From Pavlovales sp. CCMP2436 (Eukaryota > Haptophyta > Pavlovophyceae > Pavlovales): a stretch of DNA of 14,451 nucleotides. Under the pieces are notes generated by a model that ran no database searches, was not told the origin of the DNA, and saw only the letters and a list, made by a program, of their open reading frames with translations. Made by a program: the position numbers and the translations under genes. This document shows positions 7,207 to 13,636 of the stretch, piece by piece (position 1 is the stretch's first letter; each line of letters starts with the position of its first letter). The DNA lies in assembly GCA_026770615.1 (NCBI GenBank), contig MU631438.1, positions 98,483-112,933 on the forward strand. The letters are read 5' to 3'.

Positions 7207-7292
7207 TTCATAAATATATATGCACGTGTCATACTCCAAATCAAGGTCCGGACCATCCCGACCGCAGAGCTCTATCGTATCCGCCCCGATCA

Positions 7293-7447
7293 ATTGCCAC
7301 TGCAGAGAGCGGTTAATATTGATCGGAAGGATTAAAAAAGACCGCGCCTGCCCAGGAAGAACAGTCTCGACCGCCGCGGCCCCCCCCACAAGCTGGGAGC
7401 GACCGGCAGTCGACAGGGCCAGCTGGCCTCCAGCTGACAAATCTTTC
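7293..7447 (+). repeat. right direct repeat of the recombinase element
   Basis: Longer version of 4513-4617, with an additional ~41 bp (AAAAAAGACCGCGCCTGCCC onward) between GGAAGGATTA and the C-rich block. Similarity stops abruptly at 7447. Confidence 0.8.
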
Positions 7448-7688
7448 CCACCATCCCACCCAAAGGAGAGGGGCAGGATCGCGTAGCAACGCATCCCCAA
7501 ACAAACAAGCAGAATCACCGCCAAAGCCGGCGCGTACCTCGAGTCAACACTCAACGACCCCCGTAGGGGCTCGGAATGGACAACAAATCACGCGCCCTAT
7601 CTGCGTCGCTCCTGCGAAACAAAGCACGCAAGCATCTGCGGCACTCCTACGGATCGGCCGGGGCGCCACCAGACGCGGCCAGCACCCC

Positions 7689-7942
7689 GACTCTGAAGGG
7701 TCCAGCCGCTACCCCGCCTGGGACTAGACAAGAGGCTGGAGATTACCGCCCCCGGCGGTTAAACGGCAAGCTGCGCATTAGCGCACGTCATTTTAATTTT
7801 ATACCAATAATCCTGGAAACTCGACTCTGAAGGGTTCAGCCGCTTACCCAATCTGGGACTAGACCAGGGGTTGGAGATTACCGCCCCCGGCGGTTAGGCG
7901 AGCTGCGCATTAGCACACGTCATTTTAGTTTTATACCAATAA
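7689..7942. repeat. tandem duplication, ~122-bp units at 134-bp spacing
   Basis: 7689-7810 and 7823-7942 are close copies (GACTCTGAAGGG(T/T)CAGCCGC-like start, GATTACCGCCCCCGGCGGTT core, TTTTATACCAATAA end). Each unit contains the small palindrome CCGCCCCCGGCGG. No gene is evident. Confidence 0.8.
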
Positions 7943-8231
7943 TTGTATCCCAAAAAATGTAAACTGACAATATTTAAGAAAATGTCAACTGACAATTTTA
8001 ACTGACACCCACCCAGAACTGACACCCAGTACAAACAATATTTGCAACATCCTACTGGCTTAATCACATTTTAAGGCTTAATCACGTGTTAAAAAATCGC
8101 CCAAGGAAAATCCGCCCGCCTTCACGCTCGCCGCCTCTCACCCGCCTTCTTCATCTTTGTCGTCGCCCCGTCATCGCACTCGCTAGAGAGCTGTCGTGCT
8201 CGCCTTTCTCGCCGACGTGCTCAAGCCCGCC
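7943..8231. repeat. A/T-rich module with short direct repeats
   Basis: AACTGACA occurs five times at 7967-8025, and GGCTTAATCAC twice at 8058-8088. The order GTATCCCAAA, CTGACACC, GGCTTAATCAC, TTTTAA also occurs at 9191-9240 ahead of the second large module, so this is probably the left part of a repeated unit. No gene seen. Confidence 0.5.
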
Positions 8232-8339
8232 GCCCTTCATCTTCGTCCGGCACGCGGCTCGAGCTTGTCCTTCGTCGTGCTCGTCGCCCTTCAACTTCGT
8301 CTGGCACGCGGCTCAAGCTTGTCCTTCGTCGAGCTCGCC
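8232..8339. repeat. 54-bp tandem repeat, two units
   Basis: 8232-8285 and 8286-8339 share GCCCTTCA(T/A)CTTCGTC and GGCACGCGGCTC(G/A)AGCTTGT. A 10-bp CAAGCGGCTC motif repeats further on at 8399-8428. The pyrimidine-rich strand reads open in several frames but lacks any recognised protein feature. Confidence 0.75.
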
Positions 8340-8614
8340 CGTCGGTGCTCAAGCTCGCTCCGCCTATCTTCACGCGTGGCTCGTCCACGGCTCGTCCTCA
8401 AGCGGCTCATCTTCAAGCGGCTCAAGCTTGTCTGACACGTCACATGCTGCTTCAGCTTGTGCTCGCCTTCCCGTCGTTCACGCGCCTGCAGATGTCTACC
8501 CGCATCGAGCGCGTGGCTGTCGTGCGAGCACGTGCGGTGTCGAATGCCAGTTGCGCAAGTCAACTCGCAACCCGCCGATCCCGACCGTCTCGCCCATGGC
8601 CCCCGACCGTGCGC

Positions 8615-9193
8615 GAGCCTCCCGTCAGCATCAAGACCCTCGCTCACACCGACCTCGTGGGACGCGGGGGCGCACACTCACGGAGGGCAGACGGGGTGCA
8701 TGCACATCCTCCCCTTGACCCTCAGGTCGCAGCCAACCGTCAACCGAGCCCCCACTTCTCCTTCGGCCTTCATCCCTGCTCCGATACCAATATTGGGGAA
8801 AAATGAGATCGAGCCTCCCGTCAGCATCAAGACCCTCGCTCACACCGACCTCATGGGACGCGGGGGCGCACACCCACGGAGGGCAGACGGGGTGCATGCA
8901 CATCCTCCCCTTGACCCGCATGTCGCAGCCAACCGTCAACCGAGCCCCCACCCCTCAGCCCCCATCCCTGCTCCGGTACCAATATTGGGGAAAAGTGAGA
9001 TATCATCGGCGCCGATTTAGGAATCCTTTTCCGCGTTCACAGGCGGGTGCAGCCCCTCACTCTTCTCGTCGTGCAGCCCCTCGATCCGTGCGATGGGCAG
9101 AACGGCCATCTAGTCATTTGCTTACCGACCTATCAATAACCGAAAAGCCCCCTAAGGTTTCCAAGCCCATGTACGACCCGGACCCGTTTTGTA
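8615..9193. repeat. large repeat module A with internal 196-bp duplication
   Basis: 8615-8810 and 8811-9003 are a tandem pair (period 196), both running from GAGCCTCCCGTCAGCATCAA to ATTGGGGAAAA(A/G)TGAGAT. The second copy continues through GGCGCCGATTTAG, CCCTCACTCTTCTCG and AAGGTTTCCAAGCCCATGTA to ACCCGTTTTG. The whole is repeated at 9342-9764. Confidence 0.85.
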
Positions 9194-9341
9194 TCCCAAA
9201 CAATTTCATCTGACACCTGTGGCTTAATCACTTTTAATCTACCGTTTTTAAAAATCTGATGCAAAAAAAGTCTTTAACATGCCAACTTCCCCGACGAATA
9301 CACCGGCGCGACCCCCCGTCCCCCAGATCCCGAGCGTGCGA

Positions 9342-9764
9342 GCCACCCGCCGGCGTCTTGACCCTCGCTCACACCGACCTCGTGGGAAGCGGGGGCGCAG
9401 ACCCACGAAGGGCAGACGGGAGCGCAGGCACATCCTTCCCTCGACGCGCAAGTCACAGCCAACCGCTACCCAAGACCCCATCTCTCCCGCAGTCCCCATC
9501 CCTGCAGTCTCTTCCGCCAATACCAATTTTGGGAAAAGTGAGACCGAGACCAATTTTGGGAAAAGTGAGACCGATACCAATTTTGGAAAAAGTGAGATAT
9601 CGGCGCCGAATTTGGGATCAGTTCACAGGCGGGGCGCAGCCCCTCACTCTCCTCACCCTGCAGCCCCTCAACCCGTGCGGCGGACAATACAGCCACCTGG
9701 CCACTTGCTTACCGAAAAGCCCCCCAAGGTTTCCAAGCCCCTGTACGACCCGGACCCGTTTGTA
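9342..9764. repeat. large repeat module B
   Basis: Diverged copy of 8820-9193 in the same orientation, sharing GACCCTCGCTCACACCGACC, GGGGGCGCA, GGCAGACGGG, AAAAGTGAGATATCGGCGCC, CACAGGCGGG and AAGGTTTCCAAGCCC. Inside it, a 27-bp unit (ACCAATTTTGGGAAAAGTGA plus GACCGAG/T) is present three times at 9522, 9549 and 9576 where module A has one. Confidence 0.85.
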
Positions 9765-10060
9765 CTTAATTAGTTTATTACCGCGCTTTTTATTAGCTCT
9801 GGGCAGCCGCTCCGTGGACCCCCTGGCAGGCTCCACGACCGACAACGATAATGACGGGAAACTCGAGGCGCAACCGCTAGTGCCGCTTGAAGCGCACTCG
9901 CGCATTACTCCTAGGCAACTTGCTTGGGCGTTCACGAGACCTGTCTGCCACCCACTATCTGCTGCCCCTCCCCCCCCTTCTTTTTTACATAAGACTTAAT
10001 AGAAAGACAGGCAGCAGTGGCAGTCAGCGAATAAGGGCTCACTGACCCCCCTCACTGATA
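9765..10060. other. stretch without a supported gene
   Basis: An open plus-strand frame through GSTTDNDNDGKLEAQPLVPL (about 9830-9890) has a natural-looking composition and ends at 9997-9999, but it begins within repeat module B and shows no known motif. A C-rich run at 9966-9979 precedes T6. Confidence 0.25.
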
Positions 10061-10190
10061 GGAAGTGTGCTGCGAGTTCAAGTTGAGGAGGCTAATGACC
10101 GCAATGATCTTCGGGCGACCTCTAGCCTCGTCCAAGGCGTCCAAGATAGGGTCGATGGAGACCGTGGGGCGATTCCTTATATATATATTC
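10060..10190 (-). pseudogene. possible relic of a coding exon
   Basis: On the minus strand, a frame from about 10190 to a TGA near 10060 includes SIDPILDALDEARGRPKIIA and VISLLNLNSQ, a composition typical of real protein. Upstream it runs into TATATATAT (10178-10188) and then a stop, so any gene is broken or spliced there. The family is not recognised. Confidence 0.25.
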
Positions 10191-10209
10191 GAGAAGAGTT
10201 TTAAGTTCT

Positions 10210-10400
10210 ATATCCTGGTGATCGGCCGAGGCGCGGCCGAGGCGGGGCGTGGGGGCCAGGGCGCACACACTCACACCCTTTGGTGTGAGTGCTGGTGCAT
10301 GAGGGTTTGGGTCGATCGCTCGACCTCAGCCTGACGTCGACCAAGCCAGTGACTGAATAACACCTGTTGAACCATGCTGAGCCGCTAATATATATATATA
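10210..10400 (+). mobile_element. 3' end of a non-LTR-like retroelement, with hairpin and (TA)n tail
   Basis: 10342-10400 repeats the tail found at 2646-2712 (through AACACCTGTTGAACCATGC, TGAGCCGC, TA repeats). This copy extends further upstream and contains a perfect 10-bp stem, CACTCACACC (10268-10277) with GGTGTGAGTG (10282-10291), around the loop CTTT. A 3' hairpin followed by a simple-repeat tail is typical of LINE/SINE 3' ends recognised by the element's reverse transcriptase. No flanking duplication could be identified, and the 5' boundary is uncertain. Confidence 0.55.
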
Positions 10401-10512
10401 CTCATGAAAACAAAGTTTTCTCTGGTACCCAGCTCGCAACCCTTTAATTCGCGGCGGCGCGCGTGCCGGTACAAACAATTCTTAAATCTATGTGCAGTAG
10501 GTAAAATTCAAT

Positions 10513-10660
10513 CCAGTTTGGAATCACTCAGTTCAAACAAACCAAAAGCCATAGGTAAAAACCCAGACCAGTTTGGAAACACTCAGTTCATAAATAATCA
10601 TATGTAAAAATCAAAAACCAGTTTGGAAACACTCAGTTTATAAATAAACATTTTTCGCAC
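10513..10660. repeat. 50-55-bp minisatellite, three units
   Basis: CCAGTTTGGAA(T/A)CACTCAGTT begins units at 10513, 10568 and 10618, with A-rich spacers (GTAAAAA). Confidence 0.85.
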
Positions 10661-10739
10661 GTAAATTTAACGAAACCCCCACCCCCCCCCGGTCCATAAT
10701 TTCAGCTTTGCTTCTTTGTACCCCGATTTGGCTCACAAA

Positions 10740-10800
10740 CTGGATTCTTAAAAATAGCGCAATCAGTTCAAAAATAGCACAATCAGTTTTAAAATAGTAA
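10740..10800. repeat. ~20-bp A-rich tandem repeat
   Basis: AAAAATAGC(G/A)CAATCAGTT occurs twice, followed by a decayed third unit (AAAATAGTAAAAAC). Confidence 0.7.
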
Positions 10801-10852
10801 AAACATTGTTCACCAGTCCCAGGTCCATAGGAATCCAGGATCTTTAAGGAAG

Positions 10853-11100
10853 TATTTCCTAGTCTAATGGTTTAGGACTCCAGCCCTTTGAGTCAAAGTT
10901 GGGGGTTCAAATTCAATTATTGGTCCTTTACGCCGTTGGCCCCTTTAGGTGGGCACCCTTTGGTTAAGTCGCTTTGGCCCCGCACCTCCCTTTCCGGCGT
11001 CTGGTTAAGCGCCGTGGAGGCGATTGAGACTTCGGACTGAAAAGATCGTTGTCTCTAGGCGAGCTGTCATAGGATACGTCATTCTAAAAATTATACTTAT
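10853..11100 (+). mobile_element. tRNA-derived SINE-like unit with Pol III boxes
   Basis: TAGTCTAATGG at 10860-10870 matches the A box, and GGTTCAAATTC at 10904-10914 matches the B box. Their 44-bp separation is that of a tRNA gene. The surrounding sequence (TAATGGTTTAGGACT, CTTTGAG in the anticodon position) resembles a tRNA-Gln(UUG) head. The acceptor, anticodon and T stems do not pair, so it is not a functional tRNA. Downstream is a structured G/C-rich body (GCCCCTTTAGGTGGGC, CACCTCCCTTTCCGGCG), then A/T-rich DNA. This head-plus-unrelated-body arrangement fits a SINE; the 3' boundary is a guess and no second copy lies in the window. Confidence 0.55.
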
Positions 11101-11153
11101 TTCATCAATACTTTTATTCGTATGTAATTTTAAGAAATGTTTGCGACGACGAG

Positions 11154-11615
11154 ATGACGGGTAAGCCCCACGTGGGCGGCATGGGTGCACGCGCGGGCCG
11201 GTCAACCCGCCGAGTAGCGGAGCGCGCCCTGGCGGCTGCGGAGCGCGCCCAGGCGCCTGTGCCCGCGCCCGCTGACGCGTTCGCTGACGCGCCCGTCGAC
11301 GCGGGGATCGAGGAGCTGGTGGTGCCATCTCCCGTGGCGGACGCGGCAACCGGTGTGGCAGCGGCTCCTGCCGCTGACGCACCCGCTGACGCGCCCGCTG
11401 CCGAGGTTTCGCTGTTGTCGCAGACACTGCAATTTTTGCTGCCGGCGCTGCCGCTGCACGTTCTCTTTCATACCGCGAGCGAGTCTATCCCAGAGTTCAT
11501 CACCATGGTAATCAGTCCACTGACGAACTGGGTAGGCAAATCCGGCAAACACTCGAGATCGAGTGATGAGAACAGCAGTGGTGACGACGACGGGAAAAAA
11601 AATCGGCGGGCCTGA
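11154..11615 (+). CDS. intact copy 2 of the duplicated Ala/Pro-rich gene
   Basis: A 153-codon frame from ATG 11154 to TGA 11613-11615. The N-terminus is basic and Gly-rich. Residues about 30-85 are an ADAP/APAD repeat region, followed by a hydrophobic/amphipathic stretch (EVSLLSQTLQFLLPALPLHV, then LFHTASESIPEFITMVISPL). The tail is hydrophilic: Ser/Asp-rich, ending in basic NRRA. It could be membrane-associated, but no family is recognised. Homology with copy 1 begins only at 11220, so the first ~22 codons are unsupported; GTAAGC at 11161 could be a donor site, making the first segment intronic. AATAAA lies at 11789-11794. Indels against copy 1 in the coding part are 12, 3 and 1 bp. Confidence 0.5.
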   Translation: MTGKPHVGGMGARAGRSTRRVAERALAAAERAQAPVPAPADAFADAPVDAGIEELVVPSPVADAATGVAAAPAADAPADAPAAEVSLLSQTLQFLLPALPLHVLFHTASESIPEFITMVISPLTNWVGKSGKHSRSSDENSSGDDDGKKNRRA

Positions 11616-11794
11616 CGCGGTGACGGCAACTTTGGCGAGGACTCCAGCACCTTCGGCAACTCAACGATATAATTATTGTCAGTGATGGGCCTTCAGCGCA
11701 CAAGCGCAGCTGGAGGTACCTACGGGCACGGCGGATTCACTCGCGAGAGTGACGTCGTTATGAACCGACGATGACGGGCCTCGAGCGGAATAAA
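11220..11794 (+). repeat. copy 2 of the ~570-bp direct duplication
   Basis: Matches 3157-3717, including the whole 3' flank to AATAAA. Similarity ends within a few bases after the signal; the 11817 LINE fragment follows closely. Confidence 0.85.
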
Positions 11795-11816
11795 CTATAA
11801 TACCATACACGGCTAA

Positions 11817-12077
11817 TATTGGGGAAAGCTCAAACGCATGAACACAAAGTGCCCCCTCTGCGTTGCAGCGGGGGTACGAAAACCAGGAGATGACACCGAG
11901 CATCATCTATTCCGGGAATGCCCCCAGACACAAGCCGAACGAGTGTCACTCAAACAGGCGATCGAGGCAGCAGTGGACGAAGCCACAGACACTAACATCT
12001 CCCGAGGTGGAGCCCGAGCCGTTGCAACTGCAGTCATGATTTCATGGCTAGACCAGACTTCTACGCAGGGCAGATAG
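11817..12077 (+). pseudogene. C-terminal zinc-knuckle fragment of a non-LTR retrotransposon polyprotein
   Basis: The frame encodes GKLKRMNTKCPLC and then TEHHLFRECPQTQAER. Counting from the Met at 11838, this is Cys5-x2-Cys8-x14-His23-x4-Cys28, the CCHC knuckle typical of the region behind the reverse transcriptase in LINE ORF2 proteins (zf-RVT type). An in-frame TAA at 11814-11816 and the absence of any reverse transcriptase upstream show a 5' truncation. After TAG at 12075-12077 another frame (12044-12295) carries natural-looking protein (QIDQEVKITTDKYRENSAQG), so a frameshift near 12040 may have cut the original C-terminus. Its 3' boundary is unclear, somewhere before the C/G-rich 12240. 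Confidence 0.65.
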
Positions 12078-12239
12078 ACCAGGAGGTAAAAATTACCACG
12101 GATAAATACAGAGAAAACTCCGCGCAAGGCAGCTGGAAGGATGACCAAGGCCAACCCTTTCAGATAAAGCACGGACTGATCCAGAAAGAGGTGATATCGA
12201 GCAGCCACAGACAAGGGCGCACCCGGCTTTTAGCAATAG

Positions 12240-12368
12240 CGCCCGGGCGTGCCCCAAAAAAAATTAGGCCGGCCGCCTTTTTTCAAGATTTTTAGGTCTT
12301 TTTTCAAAATTTTGGGCGTAAATCTTCTGCCGGCAAAAAGCACGCGCCCGGGCGTAAGCTCAAGCACG
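12240..12368. promoter_or_regulatory. putative upstream region flanked by a GC-palindrome direct repeat
   Basis: GCGCCCGGGCGT occurs at 12240-12251 and 12344-12355, each nearly self-complementary. Between them are A- and T-runs with CTTTTTTCAA(G/A) repeated (about 12277 and 12299). The second copy sits just upstream of the ATG at 12369. A regulatory role is inference from position only. Confidence 0.25.
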
Positions 12369-13242
12369 ATGAGTGGACACGGTGGCTCGCGCGAAGGCTC
12401 AGGCCGCCGGAAGCGCAAGCCGGAAGCGTTGCCTGTCGTCTCCAGGTCGAATCCCTGGATCATCGCAGGTGGTTCGACCAGCGCTCTCAATGACAACGTT
12501 GGAGCGAACAGCGCGGGTGGCAGCGCCGAGTGCACGGCCGGCGGCGCAGGCGAGGGAGCGAGCGACAGCTCCGAGCGCGCGGCCGGTGGCGCAGGCGAGG
12601 GAGCGGGCGGTAGCGCGCTCATCGAGCGCGAGCCCGCGGCCGGCGGCGCAGGCGAGGGAGCGGGCGGTAGCTCCGAGTGCGCGGCCGGCGGCGCGGCAGC
12701 GCGCTCATCGAGCGCGAGCCCGCGGCCGGCGGCGCAGGCGAGGGAGCGGTTGGCAGCGCCGAGCGCGCGACCGGCGAGACGAACATCGCACACGCACGCT
12801 CTTCACGCAGCCAGAGCGTGTGGCCGGCAGCAACATTACCAACCAATTCCTCGAGCTGATGGACTACATGATTGCTTACCGATACAACCGTAAGCGCAGA
12901 GCAACTGTGTCGCGACTACCTGCGCCGCAGCGCTGACTCCCTTTGCCTGCCTCTCCCCTGTGCGCAGAGTCGGATGCGGAGCGCGCTGGGCGCAACATGA
13001 CGCTCTCGAAAACCCTGATGCGCTCGTCGCACGCCGACAAGACCTTTGCGATGCTCGTCTGGGTCTCCTTTTACTCGCCGCCTGCCCATCAGCTCGACAT
13101 GTTGCTGTTCGTCAGGGAGTGGAAGGTGAATGGCCACAAGGGCGCGCTGCACACTCAGGAGTGGGAAGACGCCGAGCGGCGTGTGCTCGCCTGCCTAAGG
13201 AGCGTGCGCAAGGCCACATTCTTAGGCATCCAGGATGTCTGA
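12369..13242 (+). CDS. intron-containing gene with low-complexity repeats, unrecognised family
   Basis: ATG 12369 opens a frame starting MSGHGGSREGSGRRKRKP, a basic Gly/Arg N-terminus of a kind often seen in transposon-borne or DNA-binding proteins. GGAGEGA-type repeats follow (12511-12780). The last part of exon 1 (GSNITNQFLELMDYMIAYRY, up to 12889) is in another frame and joins exon 2 in phase through the intron at 12890-12967. Exon 2 (12968-13242) encodes about 91 residues, including MTLSKTLMRSSHADKTFAML, LDMLLFVREWKVNG and QEWEDAERRVLACLRSVRKA. AATAAA at 13286-13291 lies 44 bp past the stop. The frame disagreement inside exon 1 needs either another intron or an indel in the repeats. The C-terminal half has a natural composition and no family I recognise. 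Confidence 0.5.
12511..12780 (+). repeat. GC-rich imperfect tandem repeats
   Basis: Units of roughly 39-57 bp centre on GCGGCCGGCGGCGCAGGCGA and end GGGAGCGGGCGGTAGC. The unit around 12690 lacks about 20 bp, which changes the frame in which the following unit is read. All three plus-strand frames and one minus-strand frame are open across it. Confidence 0.8.
12890..12967 (+). other. spliceosomal intron, 78 bp
   Basis: Donor GTAAGC at 12890, branch-point-like CTGAC at 12933-12937, pyrimidine tract TCCCTTTGCCTGCCTCTCCC and acceptor TGCGCAG ending at 12967. The frame before (codon phase ending with one base at 12889) joins exactly to the long frame after. Confidence 0.7.
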
Positions 13243-13460
13243 AGTTAACGACCAGGCTTACTTGTGCCGTAACTACGAATAATAGAATAAAATTAAGCTC
13301 GCATACTGCTGACTAGTATAGACTACAGAGCATCAAATGTTGATTACATATGTATATACTCAAAAATCCGTAATCAAGATTCTCGGGGCGCGCCCACCGC
13401 ACCGCAGTCGGCCTACGGCCAACTGACTGCCAAAAGAATCAAGTTTTCAAGATTATAATG
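13243..13460. other. intergenic A/T-rich stretch with poly(A) signal
   Basis: AATAAA at 13286-13291 suits the upstream gene. An imperfect hairpin (CAGTCGGCC, TAC, GGCCAACTG; one mismatch) lies at about 13406-13426 and could mark a terminus of the following element. No gene seen. Confidence 0.35.
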
Positions 13461-13468
13461 GTGACTGA

Positions 13469-13636
13469 AAAAGCCGTGTACAGCTAGTGGGGTGCACCCT
13501 TGGCCACAGAGTGCACAACAGACGCATGGCGGTCCTAGATAGAATGCAGGTGGAGGCAGGAGACCAACCGACTGCCCACCACGGCCTGCATTTTATCAAA
13601 TTTGCCATCAATGACTACAATATAAAGAAAATCTAA
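13469..13636 (+). pseudogene. possible N-terminal segment of the OTU protein in a different frame
   Basis: This frame, open from 13469 to TAA 13634-13636, reads through HRVHNRRMAVLDRMQVEAGD and AHHGLHFIKFAINDYNI, which looks like genuine protein. It overlaps the start of the OTU frame by 19 nt and would need a -1 change of frame to join it. The overlap holds no canonical slippery heptamer, so mutation or an unseen intron is more likely than programmed frameshifting. Confidence 0.3.

Larger units (their letters stand above)
4513..7447 (+). mobile_element. degenerate tyrosine-recombinase-type element bounded by direct repeats
   Basis: Two direct repeats (4513-4617 and 7293-7447) bracket about 2.7 kb holding a tandem-repeat ORF and a tyrosine-recombinase-like ORF in the same orientation. 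Elements of the DIRS/Ngaro and Crypton groups carry such recombinases instead of a DDE integrase. DIRS-type elements have split direct repeats and a reverse transcriptase; no reverse transcriptase is seen here, so a Crypton-like or deleted element is more likely. The coding regions need at least two frame changes (near 5630 and 6300-6600), so this copy looks dead. The 7041-7206 retroelement tails lie inside its right end. Confidence 0.5.

Noticed and set aside
8086..9020. Several overlapping Ser/Pro-rich ORFs over the repeat modules
   Set aside because: Multiple frames are open at once because of composition and repetition; none is conserved in frame between modules A and B.
10513..10660. CRISPR array
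   Set aside because: The repeats are imperfect minisatellite units with A-rich related spacers in a eukaryotic context; there are no unique spacers and no cas genes.
10853..10925. Functional tRNA-Gln gene
   Set aside because: A and B boxes are present, but acceptor, anticodon and T stems do not pair, so it was called a SINE-like head instead.
12445..12465. tRNA T-arm-like stem CCAGG-TCGAATC-CCTGG
   Set aside because: The loop lacks one T of the B-box consensus, there is no A box at the right distance, and it lies inside a likely coding region.
12230..12793. 187-codon minus-strand ORF with Pro/Ala repeats
   Set aside because: It is open mainly because the GC-rich repeats are stop-free; the plus-strand reading has a plausible N-terminus, a good intron and a poly(A) signal.
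13615..13636. Programmed -1 ribosomal frameshift before the OTU domain
   Set aside because: The 19-nt overlap contains no canonical slippery heptamer and no clear downstream stem, so mutation or splicing is preferred.
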